From Alsobacter sp046349155 (GTDB taxonomy: Bacteria > Pseudomonadota > Alphaproteobacteria > Rhizobiales > Beijerinckiaceae): a stretch of 64,000 bases of DNA. Of this stretch, positions 16,672-24,911 are shown one piece after another. The notes under the pieces were generated by a model, which was not told where the DNA came from, searched no databases, and saw nothing but the letters and a program-made list of their open reading frames with translations. Numbering within the stretch: position 1 is the first letter of the stretch; every line of letters begins with the position of its first letter. Both the position numbers and the translations under genes were made by a program. Location: the NCBI GenBank assembly GCA_046349155.1, contig JAXMCW010000006.1, positions 248,001-312,000 on the forward strand. Direction: 5' to 3'.

Positions 16672-18702
16672 ATGTCGCATGAATACGGTATTGCGTTAAA
16701 GAACAACGTGTTCTCAGGTCAGGTTTCAACTTCGAGTAGTTTCATGACGAAAATTGCACCTTCCAAGCCGCTTCGGATTTCGGTCGACGTCGACACTCTG
16801 GCGGCGAGCATCGCGTCAGGCACATTCAAGGCGTGGTACGCGCCGGCCTCTGCCACGATCTCCCAGAACGGAAAATCGCTGGGGCTCAAGAGCAGCACCC
16901 TCCTGACCGCCGAAGCCGCATCAGAATTCCCGGGTATCTTCCCGCAGGATGCACGCTGGTCGATCGTGACCGGTTCCTCTCCGGATCCCATCATGTTTGA
17001 TAGTGATGCGAGGCCGGCCTTTGTATCGGCGCTCGACGGCGGGGTGTCGGTCTCCGTGACTGGCGGAGGAACCGCCATCGGGAAGCCTGGGGGCACTATT
17101 TATACGGTCGACGGAGACACGAAGGGCCATGTCCTGGGGGCCAACATTCCCAGCCTGTCGAGGGGCGACACGCTGGAGGTCATCCTCCCCGACGGTCTCT
17201 CCCAGAAGCAGTTCGATGATGCCGTCCAGGCCTACACCGCGATCTACGCCCCGATAGGCGTCAACCTCAGGTTCGGTGCCTACGAGGTAACCCCCAACAA
17301 AGGCTCGACGCTTTTCAAGGGATCGGCGAACGACGACTTTTTTACTCTATCCGACGCACTGCCGGGCGCGATCTGGACGCTCGACGGTGGCGACGGCAAC
17401 GACAATATGGCAGGCGAGAACTGCAGCATTCTTGGCGGCCGGGGCGACGACTACATTATGGGCGGAAACTGCACGATCGATGGCGGCGCGGGCGCGGACA
17501 CGATCACCGTCACCGCAGGCGACGTGATCGTGAACGACGATGCGAAGGACGTCATCATCGTCGGCACCGTCGCCGACCGTTTCTCCTACCTGACGAAGGC
17601 CAAGATCATCTACCAACTCAGCGATAAGGATGAGGACTATGACCGGCGCAAGAAGGTCATGCTCGGCGGTCGCAATGATGACCAACTTACTGTCTACACG
17701 TCCGGCAATACGCTGACGGGCGGCGGCGGCCACGACACGTTTCTCATCAATGCCGGCGGCAACGTCATCACAGACCTGACGGCGGACGATGTCGTCTTCG
17801 TAGGCTACGACGCCTCGAAGGCGGAGATCGCGTCATGGGCGGCAACGGGCGCTACGGTCGAGTATATACTCGACGGGATCAAGGGGGCGTTCGAGGGACT
17901 GAACTGGGACGACGACCTGACCGGCGATGACTCGGCTAACACGTTGTCCGGCCTAGGCGGCCACGACTTTCTCAACGGCGCAGGCGGCAACGACAGCCTG
18001 GCGGGCGGCGACGGCAACGACACCTTGAAGGGCGGCACCGGCAATGACGCGCTGTCGGGCGGCGATGGCGACGATTTTATCATCGGCGGCAGTGACGCGG
18101 TCGATCCCGCCGAGAAGCGTGACGACGACGTTGTCGATTGCGGGGCCGGCAACGACACAGCCTATGGCGGCTGCGGCGACGATACGCTCCGGGGGCAGAC
18201 GGGCGACGACCTCCTCGACGGCGGAATTGGCGACGACAAGATCTTCGGCGGGATCGGCGCCGACACGCTGTGGGGCGGGGCCGGCGCGGATAGTCTCTGG
18301 GGCGAGACTGGCAACGACGTCCTCTACGGGGGCGAGGGAGCCGACCTGCTCTACGGCGGCGCCGGCAACGACACGATCTCCTTCAGCACCGGCGGGGACA
18401 GCGTCTATGGCGAGGCCGGCCACGACGTGTTCGTCTTCACCGCCTCGAACGAGGCGGGGCTGAGCCAGATCCTCGACTTCAACGCGACGGAGGACAAGCT
18501 CGACCTCTCCAGCCTGTCGCTCGTCGACGGGTTCTCGTGGGACGCAAAACATCCCTTCGCGGACTTCGCCTACGACGCCAAAACGGGACTGTTCCAGATC
18601 GATCTGAACCACGACGGCACGGTCGATCTCGCGTTCTGCCTCCACGTCGTCGGCGGGGCCTTCGACATGCGGAAGAACGTCATCGTCAACAAGCTCGTCT
18701 AG
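16672..18702 (+). CDS. RTX (haemolysin-type calcium-binding repeat) protein, probably secreted by a type I system
   Basis: 676 residues, no N-terminal signal peptide. Residues 1-210 form a non-repetitive region of unknown function. A short first RTX block (LDGGDGNDNMAG..., LGGRGDDYIMGG, IDGGAGADTITV) lies near 238-285. The main block spans roughly 420-580 with many GGxGxDxLx nonapeptides that bind calcium. The C-terminus (DFNATEDKLDLSSLSL and the final LDLS-like region) resembles type I secretion signals. No TolC, HlyB or HlyD genes are in the window, so the exporter is elsewhere. Unusually for an RTX protein it contains several cysteines (GENCS, GGNCT, VDCG, GGCGDD, AFCLH). No catalytic domain is recognised. 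The alternative start at 16744 (Met25) cannot be excluded. Confidence 0.8.
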   Translation: MSHEYGIALKNNVFSGQVSTSSSFMTKIAPSKPLRISVDVDTLAASIASGTFKAWYAPASATISQNGKSLGLKSSTLLTAEAASEFPGIFPQDARWSIVTGSSPDPIMFDSDARPAFVSALDGGVSVSVTGGGTAIGKPGGTIYTVDGDTKGHVLGANIPSLSRGDTLEVILPDGLSQKQFDDAVQAYTAIYAPIGVNLRFGAYEVTPNKGSTLFKGSANDDFFTLSDALPGAIWTLDGGDGNDNMAGENCSILGGRGDDYIMGGNCTIDGGAGADTITVTAGDVIVNDDAKDVIIVGTVADRFSYLTKAKIIYQLSDKDEDYDRRKKVMLGGRNDDQLTVYTSGNTLTGGGGHDTFLINAGGNVITDLTADDVVFVGYDASKAEIASWAATGATVEYILDGIKGAFEGLNWDDDLTGDDSANTLSGLGGHDFLNGAGGNDSLAGGDGNDTLKGGTGNDALSGGDGDDFIIGGSDAVDPAEKRDDDVVDCGAGNDTAYGGCGDDTLRGQTGDDLLDGGIGDDKIFGGIGADTLWGGAGADSLWGETGNDVLYGGEGADLLYGGAGNDTISFSTGGDSVYGEAGHDVFVFTASNEAGLSQILDFNATEDKLDLSSLSLVDGFSWDAKHPFADFAYDAKTGLFQIDLNHDGTVDLAFCLHVVGGAFDMRKNVIVNKLV

Positions 18703-18734
18703 CTCTTCCCGCCCTGACGGAACCTGCCTCTCGC

Positions 18735-18832
18735 CGTCAATGCGAGCCGAAGGCGAAGCAATCCGCTCCTCTGCCAGGCTCATCCTCGCCAGGGGAGTGA
18801 ATTGCTTCGTCGCCATGCTCCTCGCACTGACG
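18735..18832. repeat. intergenic palindromic repeat, copy B
   Basis: Left arm CGTCAATGCGAGCCGAAG...GCAATCC; right arm GAATTGCTTCGTCGCCATG...CTCGCACTGACG. It belongs to the same family as copies at 13142 and 27659. It follows the RTX gene by about 30 bases. The rest of the gap up to 19131 (about 300 bases) shows no gene I can support. Confidence 0.75.
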
Positions 18833-19131
18833 TCTCAGACACGTCGAAAACGTTTCAGACAGGTCGAGAACGGCTCTCGCTGCTTGGCCTCAGCGATATG
18901 TGGTGCGGAGCGCCGGCAAGAGCGTCGGGCCTGCGGGCAATGCCATGCAGATCACTTCGGAGGGTGCGGCCAAGCAGCATGGCGCGGCGCCGACGGCCCG
19001 CGGTCTGATCCCTTGCGCCCCGTCCTGTCTGGCGGATGGGAGACCAAGCGCACGGTGAAGACCGGGCACGAGCTGGCCTGTCGGAACGTCCGCTCCGCGT
19101 GTTTGACCCGCTTCGTGGGGACCAGGATACG

Positions 19132-19163
19132 AAAAAGCCGCCGAGAGTTTCCTCAAGGCGGCT
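19132..19163 (-). terminator. rho-independent terminator (minus strand)
   Basis: Read on the minus strand, AGCCGCC and GGCGGCT form a 7-base stem. Inner GAG/CTC pairs close a GAAA loop, and TTTTTC follows. It ends transcripts arriving from the B12-binding gene, whose stop codon is about 145 bases upstream. That leaves a long 3' untranslated region (19164-19307) in which no gene is seen. Confidence 0.75.
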
Positions 19164-19307
19164 GTCCCATGTGACCCGACTCTCGTCTCGCCAGTACATC
19201 CGTGGTCGGACATAGGCCGGGGAAACCGCGTCAACCGGTTGAGGGACGCGTCTCACCATCATCTTATCTGCGATCATCATGTCCAAATTGCGACGAAACC
19301 GACGGGC

Positions 19308-20204
19308 TCATCCTGCCGGAAAGGAATCTTGCCAGTTTGTCCCTGCCCCGATGTCGAAAAGTCGTTGGGCGAGAAGGACGGCTGCTGGAGCGTTGATCGC
19401 CGTGGCGTCGGCTCCGACCTGCGCGGCGAGCCTGGGGCAGTCCGAGAAAGGCGGCCCGCCCACCATGATCCCCACGACGGGGTTTCGGGAATGCTGCCTG
19501 ATCTGGCGGATCGTGGCAGTGAGGGAGCCAATCTGGCGATCCGTGCTCGCCGTCAAGCCGACGACGGCGAACCACTGGCTTCGCAGGAGCGGCGCGACCT
19601 GTTGAAGCGTCATGCCTCGCTCGGAGGTGACCTCCCAGCCGCCCGCCCGAAGGAATGTCTCCACCATCGTGACGCCGAAGGAATGCTGTTCCTCGGCGAT
19701 GGACAGCATGCAAACGCGGCGCTTCTGGCGGAACGCCGGCACCACCCAGGAGCGACTGAACACAGCCAGCAATTGCTGAAGCCGCGCCACGCCGATCGTC
19801 ACGTCGATGAAGCTGCACTCGTCCTCGTCCCACATCGTGCCGAGGCAGCGCGCCGCAGGCTCCAGCAGGTCGACGAAGAGCCGGTCCAGGGAGAGACCGC
19901 GATCCTCGAGGTCGCGGATGAACTCGGACGACAGTTCGAGGTTCGGATTGAGAACGAGCATCGCGAGCTTCGCAATCTCGTCCCTGCTGGGCCTCTGCCG
20001 ATGGTCACAGTCCTCGTTCGTCCGCGTCCCGTGGATCTCGATGATCCGCGGCAGAATGGCCGTCTCGACGAGGGCGGCGAGTTTCCTCCGGGAGGTCGGG
20101 AGATCGGCTTCGGCCAGGATAGCGGGTGCGATGAAGGGTGGCGCGAGGCTTGGCGCAAGCCGTGTCTGCGGCCCGAATGCGCGACTATGATCGCCATCAT
20201 CCAT
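19308..20204 (-). CDS. B12-binding domain regulator, AerR/PpaA-like
   Basis: 298 residues. After a variable N-terminus, residues 75-150 form the helical cap that precedes many B12 domains (LGTMWDEDECSFIDVTIGVARLQQLL, with Trp125). From about 165 a Rossmann-like cobalamin domain follows. AEEQHSFGVTM (His174) sits where the cobalt-ligand DxHxxG motif lies, and IMVGGPPF is a late loop. This cap-plus-B12 arrangement is that of AerR/PpaA and CarH-type light or redox regulators. It has no DNA-binding domain, so, like AerR, it would act by partnering a repressor. No photosynthesis genes are in the window. It is transcribed alone and ends in the terminator at 19132. Confidence 0.7.
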   Translation of the reverse strand: MDDGDHSRAFGPQTRLAPSLAPPFIAPAILAEADLPTSRRKLAALVETAILPRIIEIHGTRTNEDCDHRQRPSRDEIAKLAMLVLNPNLELSSEFIRDLEDRGLSLDRLFVDLLEPAARCLGTMWDEDECSFIDVTIGVARLQQLLAVFSRSWVVPAFRQKRRVCMLSIAEEQHSFGVTMVETFLRAGGWEVTSERGMTLQQVAPLLRSQWFAVVGLTASTDRQIGSLTATIRQIRQHSRNPVVGIMVGGPPFSDCPRLAAQVGADATAINAPAAVLLAQRLFDIGAGTNWQDSFPAG

Positions 20205-20332
20205 AAGGCGCCCCCGAGCCTTACCCGCAGGCTCATGGTAGGCCTTCCGGAGCGTCAGGCAAGGCTCCCGCCGCGATTGCGCAGACGGTGCGATTGCGTA
20301 CGGCAGGAGGCGGAACGCTTTGGTGGCCCGGC

Positions 20333-20554
20333 TTACTTACGCTTGCCGCCCTTGGGAGCGACGGCGGAAGCCGCTTCCTGCGCGAGGTCCCTGGCCAGCC
20401 TGAGGGCCTTCAGGCGCTCGGACTTGGCGCGCATCGCGGCCTGGGCGCGCTCGGTTTCCGAACGGACGGCGTCGCTCCGGTCTCCCGGAGTGAAGTGCCT
20501 GTTGGCGCTCGCCTTCCTCTGGTCTCTGCTCGGCCGTCCCGTGGGTGATGACAT
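20333..20554 (-). CDS. small basic hypothetical protein
   Basis: 73 residues, rich in Arg, Lys and Ala, with a probable helix from about 30 to 65 (SETERAQAAMRAKSERLKAL) and a lysine/arginine tail. HFTPGDRSDAVRSE is a pattern I associate with small uncharacterised rhizobial proteins. It is divergent from the cold-shock gene and shares its upstream region. Function unknown; nucleic-acid contact is possible from charge alone. Confidence 0.5.
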   Translation of the reverse strand: MSSPTGRPSRDQRKASANRHFTPGDRSDAVRSETERAQAAMRAKSERLKALRLARDLAQEAASAVAPKGGKRK

Positions 20555-20598
20555 GGCGCGCCTCCGGCGACTGCTTGATGCTCAGTCAGGGTCATATC

Positions 20599-20648
20599 AG
20601 GAAAGCAAAAACTTTCCTTGTTAAAGTTCGAGAACGGGTCCATATAAA
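20599..20648 (+). promoter_or_regulatory. cold-shock gene promoter with inverted repeat and long leader
   Basis: AGGAAAG-N6-CTTTCCT (20599-20618) is a perfect 7-base inverted repeat. It overlaps a possible -35 TTGTTA (20618-20623). TATAAA (20643-20648) is a good -10, although the spacing of 19 is long. A start near 20655 would leave about 138 untranslated bases before the cold-shock ATG, typical of csp mRNAs whose leader folding senses temperature. Confidence 0.45.
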
Positions 20649-20792
20649 GAACATCGACATTTGGCCGGACGACTGGGCCGTTTCGCTTCGCTCGCGTGGC
20701 GCACGTTCAGAATTCTCTCCAAAATTCGACTGAACCAGGACGGGGTTTCGACCCTGCGCCCTCGCACACGCTTGACTGAAAGATCTATCGAA

Positions 20793-21002
20793 ATGACCAC
20801 CGGCACTGTGAAATTCTACAACGACCAAAAGGGCTTCGGCTTCATCCAGCCCAGCGACGGCGGCAAGGACGTGTTCGTTCACGCCACCGCTCTCGAGCGC
20901 GCTGGCATGCGCGGCCTCGTCGAAGGCCAGAAGGTGTCCTTCGACACCGCCGAGGATCGCCGCACCGGCAAGATCGCGGTGAACAACATCGCCGCGGCGT
21001 GA
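20793..21002 (+). CDS. cspA: cold-shock protein, CspA family
   Basis: 69 residues, a single cold-shock domain. RNP1 KGFGFIQ and RNP2 VFVHATAL are intact. It binds single-stranded RNA/DNA and acts as an RNA chaperone. The start is fixed by the family: MTTGTVKFYN begins the domain, although the frame is open further upstream. A strong terminator follows 20 bases after the stop, and the DUF6481 gene lies next. The long leader suggests post-transcriptional control. Confidence 0.95.
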   Translation: MTTGTVKFYNDQKGFGFIQPSDGGKDVFVHATALERAGMRGLVEGQKVSFDTAEDRRTGKIAVNNIAAA

Positions 21003-21021
21003 GCCTGTCGACACGATCAGG

Positions 21022-21048
21022 GGGCCGTCCATCGGGGCGGCCCTTTTT
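21022..21048 (+). terminator. rho-independent terminator after the cold-shock gene
   Basis: GGGCCGTCC and GGGCGGCCC pair over 9 bases (one G-U) around a 4-base loop and are followed by TTTTT (21044-21048). It lies between the cold-shock and DUF6481 genes, so the latter is transcribed by read-through or from its own promoter. Confidence 0.85.
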
Positions 21049-21081
21049 CTATTGGCACTTCACGCACGTTCGAGGACCAGC

Positions 21082-21435
21082 ATGGCATTTCGCGTTTCCT
21101 TCAATGACCGCATGACCGCATCGGAAAACGCCCGCAGGGCGATGCGTGAGCGCTTCGTCGCCACGTCCCAGGCGAATGACCCGTCCGCGGCCGAGCGTCG
21201 GGCGCAGCGCGCCGCGGTCGCCCTGGCGCGTGAGCAGCGCCAGCGTGAGCGGGAGGAACGGGCGGCAGCGGAGAAGGTGCAGAAGGCCGAAGCGGCTGCC
21301 CTCGCGGAAGCCGAACTTGAACTCCGGACCACCCTGGAAGCGGCCGAGCGCGAGGAACGCCAACGGGATCTGCTCGCCCAGCAGAAGGCCGCGCGCGATG
21401 CGCGCTACGCAGCCCGGAAAGCCAAGAAGCGCTAA
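21082..21435 (+). CDS. DUF6481 family protein
   Basis: 117 residues. After FRVSFNDRMTASENARRAMRE-like N-terminal residues the protein is one long, highly charged Ala/Arg/Glu helix (about 35-115) with probable coiled-coil character and a KKR end. This is the pattern of the DUF6481 family, often found beside cold-shock genes in alphaproteobacteria. No enzymatic motif. ATG 21082 follows GAGG. A role with RNA or ribosomes in stress is a guess from the neighbour only. Confidence 0.7.
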   Translation: MAFRVSFNDRMTASENARRAMRERFVATSQANDPSAAERRAQRAAVALAREQRQREREERAAAEKVQKAEAAALAEAELELRTTLEAAEREERQRDLLAQQKAARDARYAARKAKKR

Positions 21436-21769
21436 CCGGACCTCAGGCTGGGGTTGGCGCTGACGAAGCTCCGCCGCGAAGCGACCCTCTTCTGCCCGCC
21501 ATGGCGCGGGCCCGATGATCGCTCTTCCGAGCCGGCGTGAGCCGAGGCGGGCCTGACGCAGGTCCGCCCTCGGGCTGGCCAGTGAGCCGGATGCAGTCTC
21601 AGCCAGGCCGTGCAGGCGGGACAGGGAGCCGTTTTCGGCCGGTCGGAACCCTCCTTGCAAGCAGCGCAGCGACGCAGCAAGTCACATCTCGCCCGGCTGA
21701 CGACCCGATAGCTTGGCCATCGGCTCGCCGGGACCGCTGTAGGTCGGTTGGGGCAGGCCGGAGACGGCG
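21436..21769. other. intergenic, no gene recognised
   Basis: A 334-base gap between convergent genes (DUF6481 and the flavin oxidase). Open frames here lack ribosome-binding sites and family similarity. No tRNA-like fold, repeat copy or clear terminator was found by eye. Confidence 0.5.
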
Positions 21770-23119
21770 CTAGACGTTGTGCCTGTCCCTGAAGCGGTAG
21801 ACCGCCTCGATCACGGGAACCGCCGCGACGGCCGCCGCACGGAAGGGATAGGCGGGGAAGGGCAGGTCGTCGAAGGCCGTGCGGCCTTCGGGCGCGCCGG
21901 CGACCTGCAAGCCGATCTTGTGCCCGAAATAGGTGGACCGCGAGACGCCGGTGCCGCAATAGCCGAGCGCGTAGTGGACGCCCGCCGATGTTTGTCCGAG
22001 GTGCGGGACCTCGTCGTAGGTGTACCCGATCCGCCCTTCCCAGCCATGCGTCACCCGGACGGACCCGAGCTCTGGGAAGACGGAGAGCAGGTCGCGCGCC
22101 AGGTGGGCGTAGCGCGCTGGCGAATGCTCGGCGGGAAGGCGGGCGGCCCGGCCGCCCCACAGGATGCGACGTTCGCCGGGCGCTGCCCGGAAATAGTAGA
22201 AGACCCGGTTCGTATTGCCGTAGACGCGCCCCGCCGGTATCAGCCTTGCGAAGACCGGCTCGTCGATGACGTCGGTGGCGATGATGGCCGAGCCGATCGG
22301 CACGATGCGGCGGCGCAGCTCCGGAAGAGAGCGGTCCGTGTAGCCATTGGTGGCGACGATCACGTTGCGGCAGCGGACCGGGCCGCGGCTGGTCGCGACC
22401 GTGAACGCGCTGCCCTCCGGGGACACCGCGATGACGGGTGTTCGCCCGAGAACGAGCCCACCCGCGTCCTCGACCCTGGCCTGCAGCCCGCGGTGGTAGA
22501 GACCGGGATGGAGGCTCGCATCGGCGGGCAGCACCGAGCCGCCATGGAAGAGGTCCGTGCCGATCTCGCGATGCTGCTCGGCGCGCGGCACCATGACGCT
22601 CTCCACGCCGGTGACGGCCCTGAGATCGTCCAGGTCGCGCGCCATGGCCTCGTAGTGCTCCGGTTGCATGGCGCCGCGGAACCGGCCGCACCGGACGAAG
22701 TGGCAGTCGATCCGTTCCGTCTCGACGAGCGTTGCGATGAACTCGAGCATCGCCAGCCCTTCGCGCAGCATGGCTTCCGCCTTGGCTTGGCCGCGCAGGG
22801 CGACAAGCGTCTTCACCCTGAACTTCTGGTTGCCACTGCCGATCTGGCCTCCGTTGCGGGTGCTCGCCCCGTAGCCGGAAACGTCCTTGTCGAGCACGAG
22901 GACCTTGCGGCCTCGTCGCAGCAGCGTCAGGGCGGCCGAAAGCCCCGTGAAGCCGGAACCGATGACCACGACGTCGGCCGACGGGGGAAGCGGCAGGTCG
23001 AGGGCATCGGGTCGCGGCGCGGCTTCCCACCAATAGGGCCGGTCGTGCAGCCCCTGTCCGGGGCGCGTCCGGCCTGAGGCAAGTTCCGCGAGCGTCGGAT
23101 GATCGATGGGCGCGCTCAC
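21770..23119 (-). CDS. FAD-dependent amine/amino-acid oxidase (DadA/PuuB-like)
   Basis: 449 residues from GTG 23119 (GGAG 9 bases upstream); an in-frame GTG at 23167 is an alternative. The FAD motif is VVVIGSGFTGLSAALTLLRR, followed by DKDVSGYGASTRNGGQ, as in DAO-family gamma-glutamylputrescine and glycine oxidases. The C-terminal GYCGTGVSRSTYFGHKIG closes the flavin site, and the N-terminal PYWWEAAPRP is typical of PuuB/OrdL-like members. It oxidises a C-N bond to imine plus H2O2, or passes electrons on. It is divergent from the mgsABC-gmaS set, so a methylated or glutamylated amine is a plausible substrate. Confidence 0.75.
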   Translation of the reverse strand: MSAPIDHPTLAELASGRTRPGQGLHDRPYWWEAAPRPDALDLPLPPSADVVVIGSGFTGLSAALTLLRRGRKVLVLDKDVSGYGASTRNGGQIGSGNQKFRVKTLVALRGQAKAEAMLREGLAMLEFIATLVETERIDCHFVRCGRFRGAMQPEHYEAMARDLDDLRAVTGVESVMVPRAEQHREIGTDLFHGGSVLPADASLHPGLYHRGLQARVEDAGGLVLGRTPVIAVSPEGSAFTVATSRGPVRCRNVIVATNGYTDRSLPELRRRIVPIGSAIIATDVIDEPVFARLIPAGRVYGNTNRVFYYFRAAPGERRILWGGRAARLPAEHSPARYAHLARDLLSVFPELGSVRVTHGWEGRIGYTYDEVPHLGQTSAGVHYALGYCGTGVSRSTYFGHKIGLQVAGAPEGRTAFDDLPFPAYPFRAAAVAAVPVIEAVYRFRDRHNV

Positions 23120-23198
23120 CAGCGGTTTCTCCAGGCGATGGTGCGGCAGATCTCGCCCGCGGATCACGGGGACACAAGCTTAGCCGCCGGTCCGTGAA

Positions 23199-23213
23199 AT
23201 TCCTACCGGGAAT
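23199..23213. promoter_or_regulatory. inverted repeat ATTCC-N5-GGAAT upstream of mgsA
   Basis: Perfect 5-base arms around TACCG in the 171-base gap between the divergent oxidase gene and the mgs operon, next to an AT-rich ATATTTTATT stretch. It is a candidate operator for the cluster's XRE-cupin regulator (27802). Only one copy was found, so support is weak. Confidence 0.3.
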
Positions 23214-23290
23214 ATTTTATTCTCGACTGGTTGCGTTTTTCGCAGGACGCGCTAACGTCCGGCTCGTTCCCACCAGCCTGAGGCGCAGCC

Positions 23291-24199
23291 ATGTGCGGCA
23301 TCGTCGGATTGTTCCTGAAGGATCCCGCCCTCGAGCCGGAGCTCGGCGCGCTGCTCGCCGACATGCTGGTGACGATGACCGACCGCGGTCCCGATTCGGC
23401 GGGGATCGCCATCTACGGCCAGGGCGCCGGCGGGCTCGCGAAGATCACGGTCCAGTCTCCCAAGCCCGCGGAGGACTTCCACAACCTCGCCGCCGCCCTC
23501 GCCGAGGCCTCGCACGGCTCCGCCAGGGTCGAGGTGAAGGACACGCACGCGGTGATCAGCGTGGACGCGGGCCGGGTGGAGGCGGTGCGGGCGGCCCTGC
23601 CCGCGATCTCGCCGCGGCTGCGCGTCATGGCGGTGGGCTCGAACGTCGAGATCTACAAGGAGGTCGGCCTGCCGAAAGACGTGCTGAAGCGCTTCGCCAT
23701 CGCGGGGATGCGCGGCACGCACGGCATCGGCCATACCCGCATGGCCACCGAGTCCGCCGTGACGACGCTCGGCGCGCATCCCTTCTCCACTGGCGCCGAC
23801 CAGTGCCTCGTGCACAACGGCTCGCTCTCCAACCACAACAACATCCGGCGCGAGCTGAAGCGCCAGGGCGTCGCCTTCGAGACGGAGAACGACACGGAGG
23901 TCGCCGCCGCCTACCTCACGGCGGCGATGAAGCAGGGCAAGGACCTTGGCCAGGCGCTCGAGGGCGCGCTCGACGACCTCGACGGCTTCTACACCTTCGT
24001 GGTGGGCACGCGTTCCGGGTTTGGCGTGCTGCGCGATCCCATCGCCTGCAAGCCCGCCGTGATGGCGGAAACCGACCGCTACGTGGCCTTCGGATCGGAG
24101 TACCGCGCGCTCGTCAACCTGCCGGGAATCGAGACGGCGCGGGTCTGGGAGCCCGAGCCCGCCACTGTCTACTTCTGGGACCGCGCCGAGGCGGCCTGA
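23291..24199 (+). CDS. mgsA: class II glutamine amidotransferase, N-methylglutamate synthase subunit A / GlxB-like
   Basis: 302 residues. The start MCGIVGLF exposes Cys2, the Ntn nucleophile of GATase II enzymes. GHTRMATESAVTTLGAHPF and HNGSLSNHNNIRREL bind glutamine. It is a stand-alone version of the glutaminase part of glutamate synthase. With the next two genes it forms the three-subunit N-methylglutamate synthase (MgsABC) of the methylamine pathway, called GlxBCD in rhizobia. There it works on gamma-glutamylmethylamide or glutamine plus 2-oxoglutarate. Gaps to the next genes are 13 and 12 bases, so they are one operon. The presence of a gmaS-like gene behind it favours the methylamine reading. 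Confidence 0.8.
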   Translation: MCGIVGLFLKDPALEPELGALLADMLVTMTDRGPDSAGIAIYGQGAGGLAKITVQSPKPAEDFHNLAAALAEASHGSARVEVKDTHAVISVDAGRVEAVRAALPAISPRLRVMAVGSNVEIYKEVGLPKDVLKRFAIAGMRGTHGIGHTRMATESAVTTLGAHPFSTGADQCLVHNGSLSNHNNIRRELKRQGVAFETENDTEVAAAYLTAAMKQGKDLGQALEGALDDLDGFYTFVVGTRSGFGVLRDPIACKPAVMAETDRYVAFGSEYRALVNLPGIETARVWEPEPATVYFWDRAEAA

Positions 24200-24212
24200 C
24201 GGGAGCACGCGA

Positions 24213-24899
24213 ATGCCGACCATCGACCTCGCGCAGGCCACCCTGCGCGACCTCAACCGGGCTCTCCACGAGGTGCCTGCCGGCAGCAACGACATCGCCT
24301 TCGAGGTGCTGAACCCGCGCGGCAGCCACGCCGTTGCGGTCGGCGTCGACGCGCCCGTCAGCATCTCGGTCAGGGGCCCGGTGGGGTATTACTGCGCGGG
24401 CATGAACAGCCAGGCGACGATCACGGTGCACGGCTCCGCCGGGCCCGGCGTCGCCGAGAATATGATGTCCGGCACCGTGGTGATCGAGGGCGACGCCTCG
24501 CAATATGCGGGCGCGACGGGCCGCGGCGGGCTGCTTGTCATCAAGGGCAACGCAGCCTCGCGCTGCGGCATTTCGATGAAGGGCATCGACATCGTCGTGC
24601 ATGGCGATATCGGGCACATGTCGGCCTTCATGGCGCAGTCAGGCACGCTGGTCGTGCTCGGCGACGCCGGCGAGGCGCTCGGCGACAGCCTCTATGAGGC
24701 CCGCCTCTTCGTGCGCGGCAAGGTCAAGAGCCTCGGGGCGGACTGCATCGAGAAGGAGATGCGGCCGGAACATGCGGAGCTTCTCGCGGGACTGCTCGCG
24801 AAGGCCGGCGTGGAAGGCGTCTCCCCCGCGGAGTTCAGGCGCTACGGTTCGGCCCGCAAGCTCTACAACTTCAACATCGACAACGCAGACGCGTACTGA
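24213..24899 (+). CDS. mgsB: glutamate-synthase GXGXG-domain protein, MgsB / GlxC-like
   Basis: 228 residues, the right-handed beta-helix of the C-terminal GltB domain as a separate protein. Repeated G-rich strands are visible (NSQATITVHGSAGPGVAENM, GATGRGGLLVIKGNAASRCG, GDIGHMSAFMAQSGTLVVLG). In glutamate synthase this domain holds the other domains together and has no active site. It lies between mgsA and mgsC with short gaps and should be the structural subunit of the N-methylglutamate synthase complex. Confidence 0.8.
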   Translation: MPTIDLAQATLRDLNRALHEVPAGSNDIAFEVLNPRGSHAVAVGVDAPVSISVRGPVGYYCAGMNSQATITVHGSAGPGVAENMMSGTVVIEGDASQYAGATGRGGLLVIKGNAASRCGISMKGIDIVVHGDIGHMSAFMAQSGTLVVLGDAGEALGDSLYEARLFVRGKVKSLGADCIEKEMRPEHAELLAGLLAKAGVEGVSPAEFRRYGSARKLYNFNIDNADAY

Positions 24900-24911
24900 G
24901 CAGGGGCCGCG

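Noticed and set aside
17950..18420. Repetitive DNA resembling a tandem array or CRISPR
   Set aside because: The repetition is codon-level and encodes RTX nonapeptides; repeats are not identical and no spacers exist.
18833..19131. Possible small genes after the RTX gene
   Set aside because: Short frames on both strands lack ribosome-binding sites, and the peptides are low-complexity and arginine-rich.
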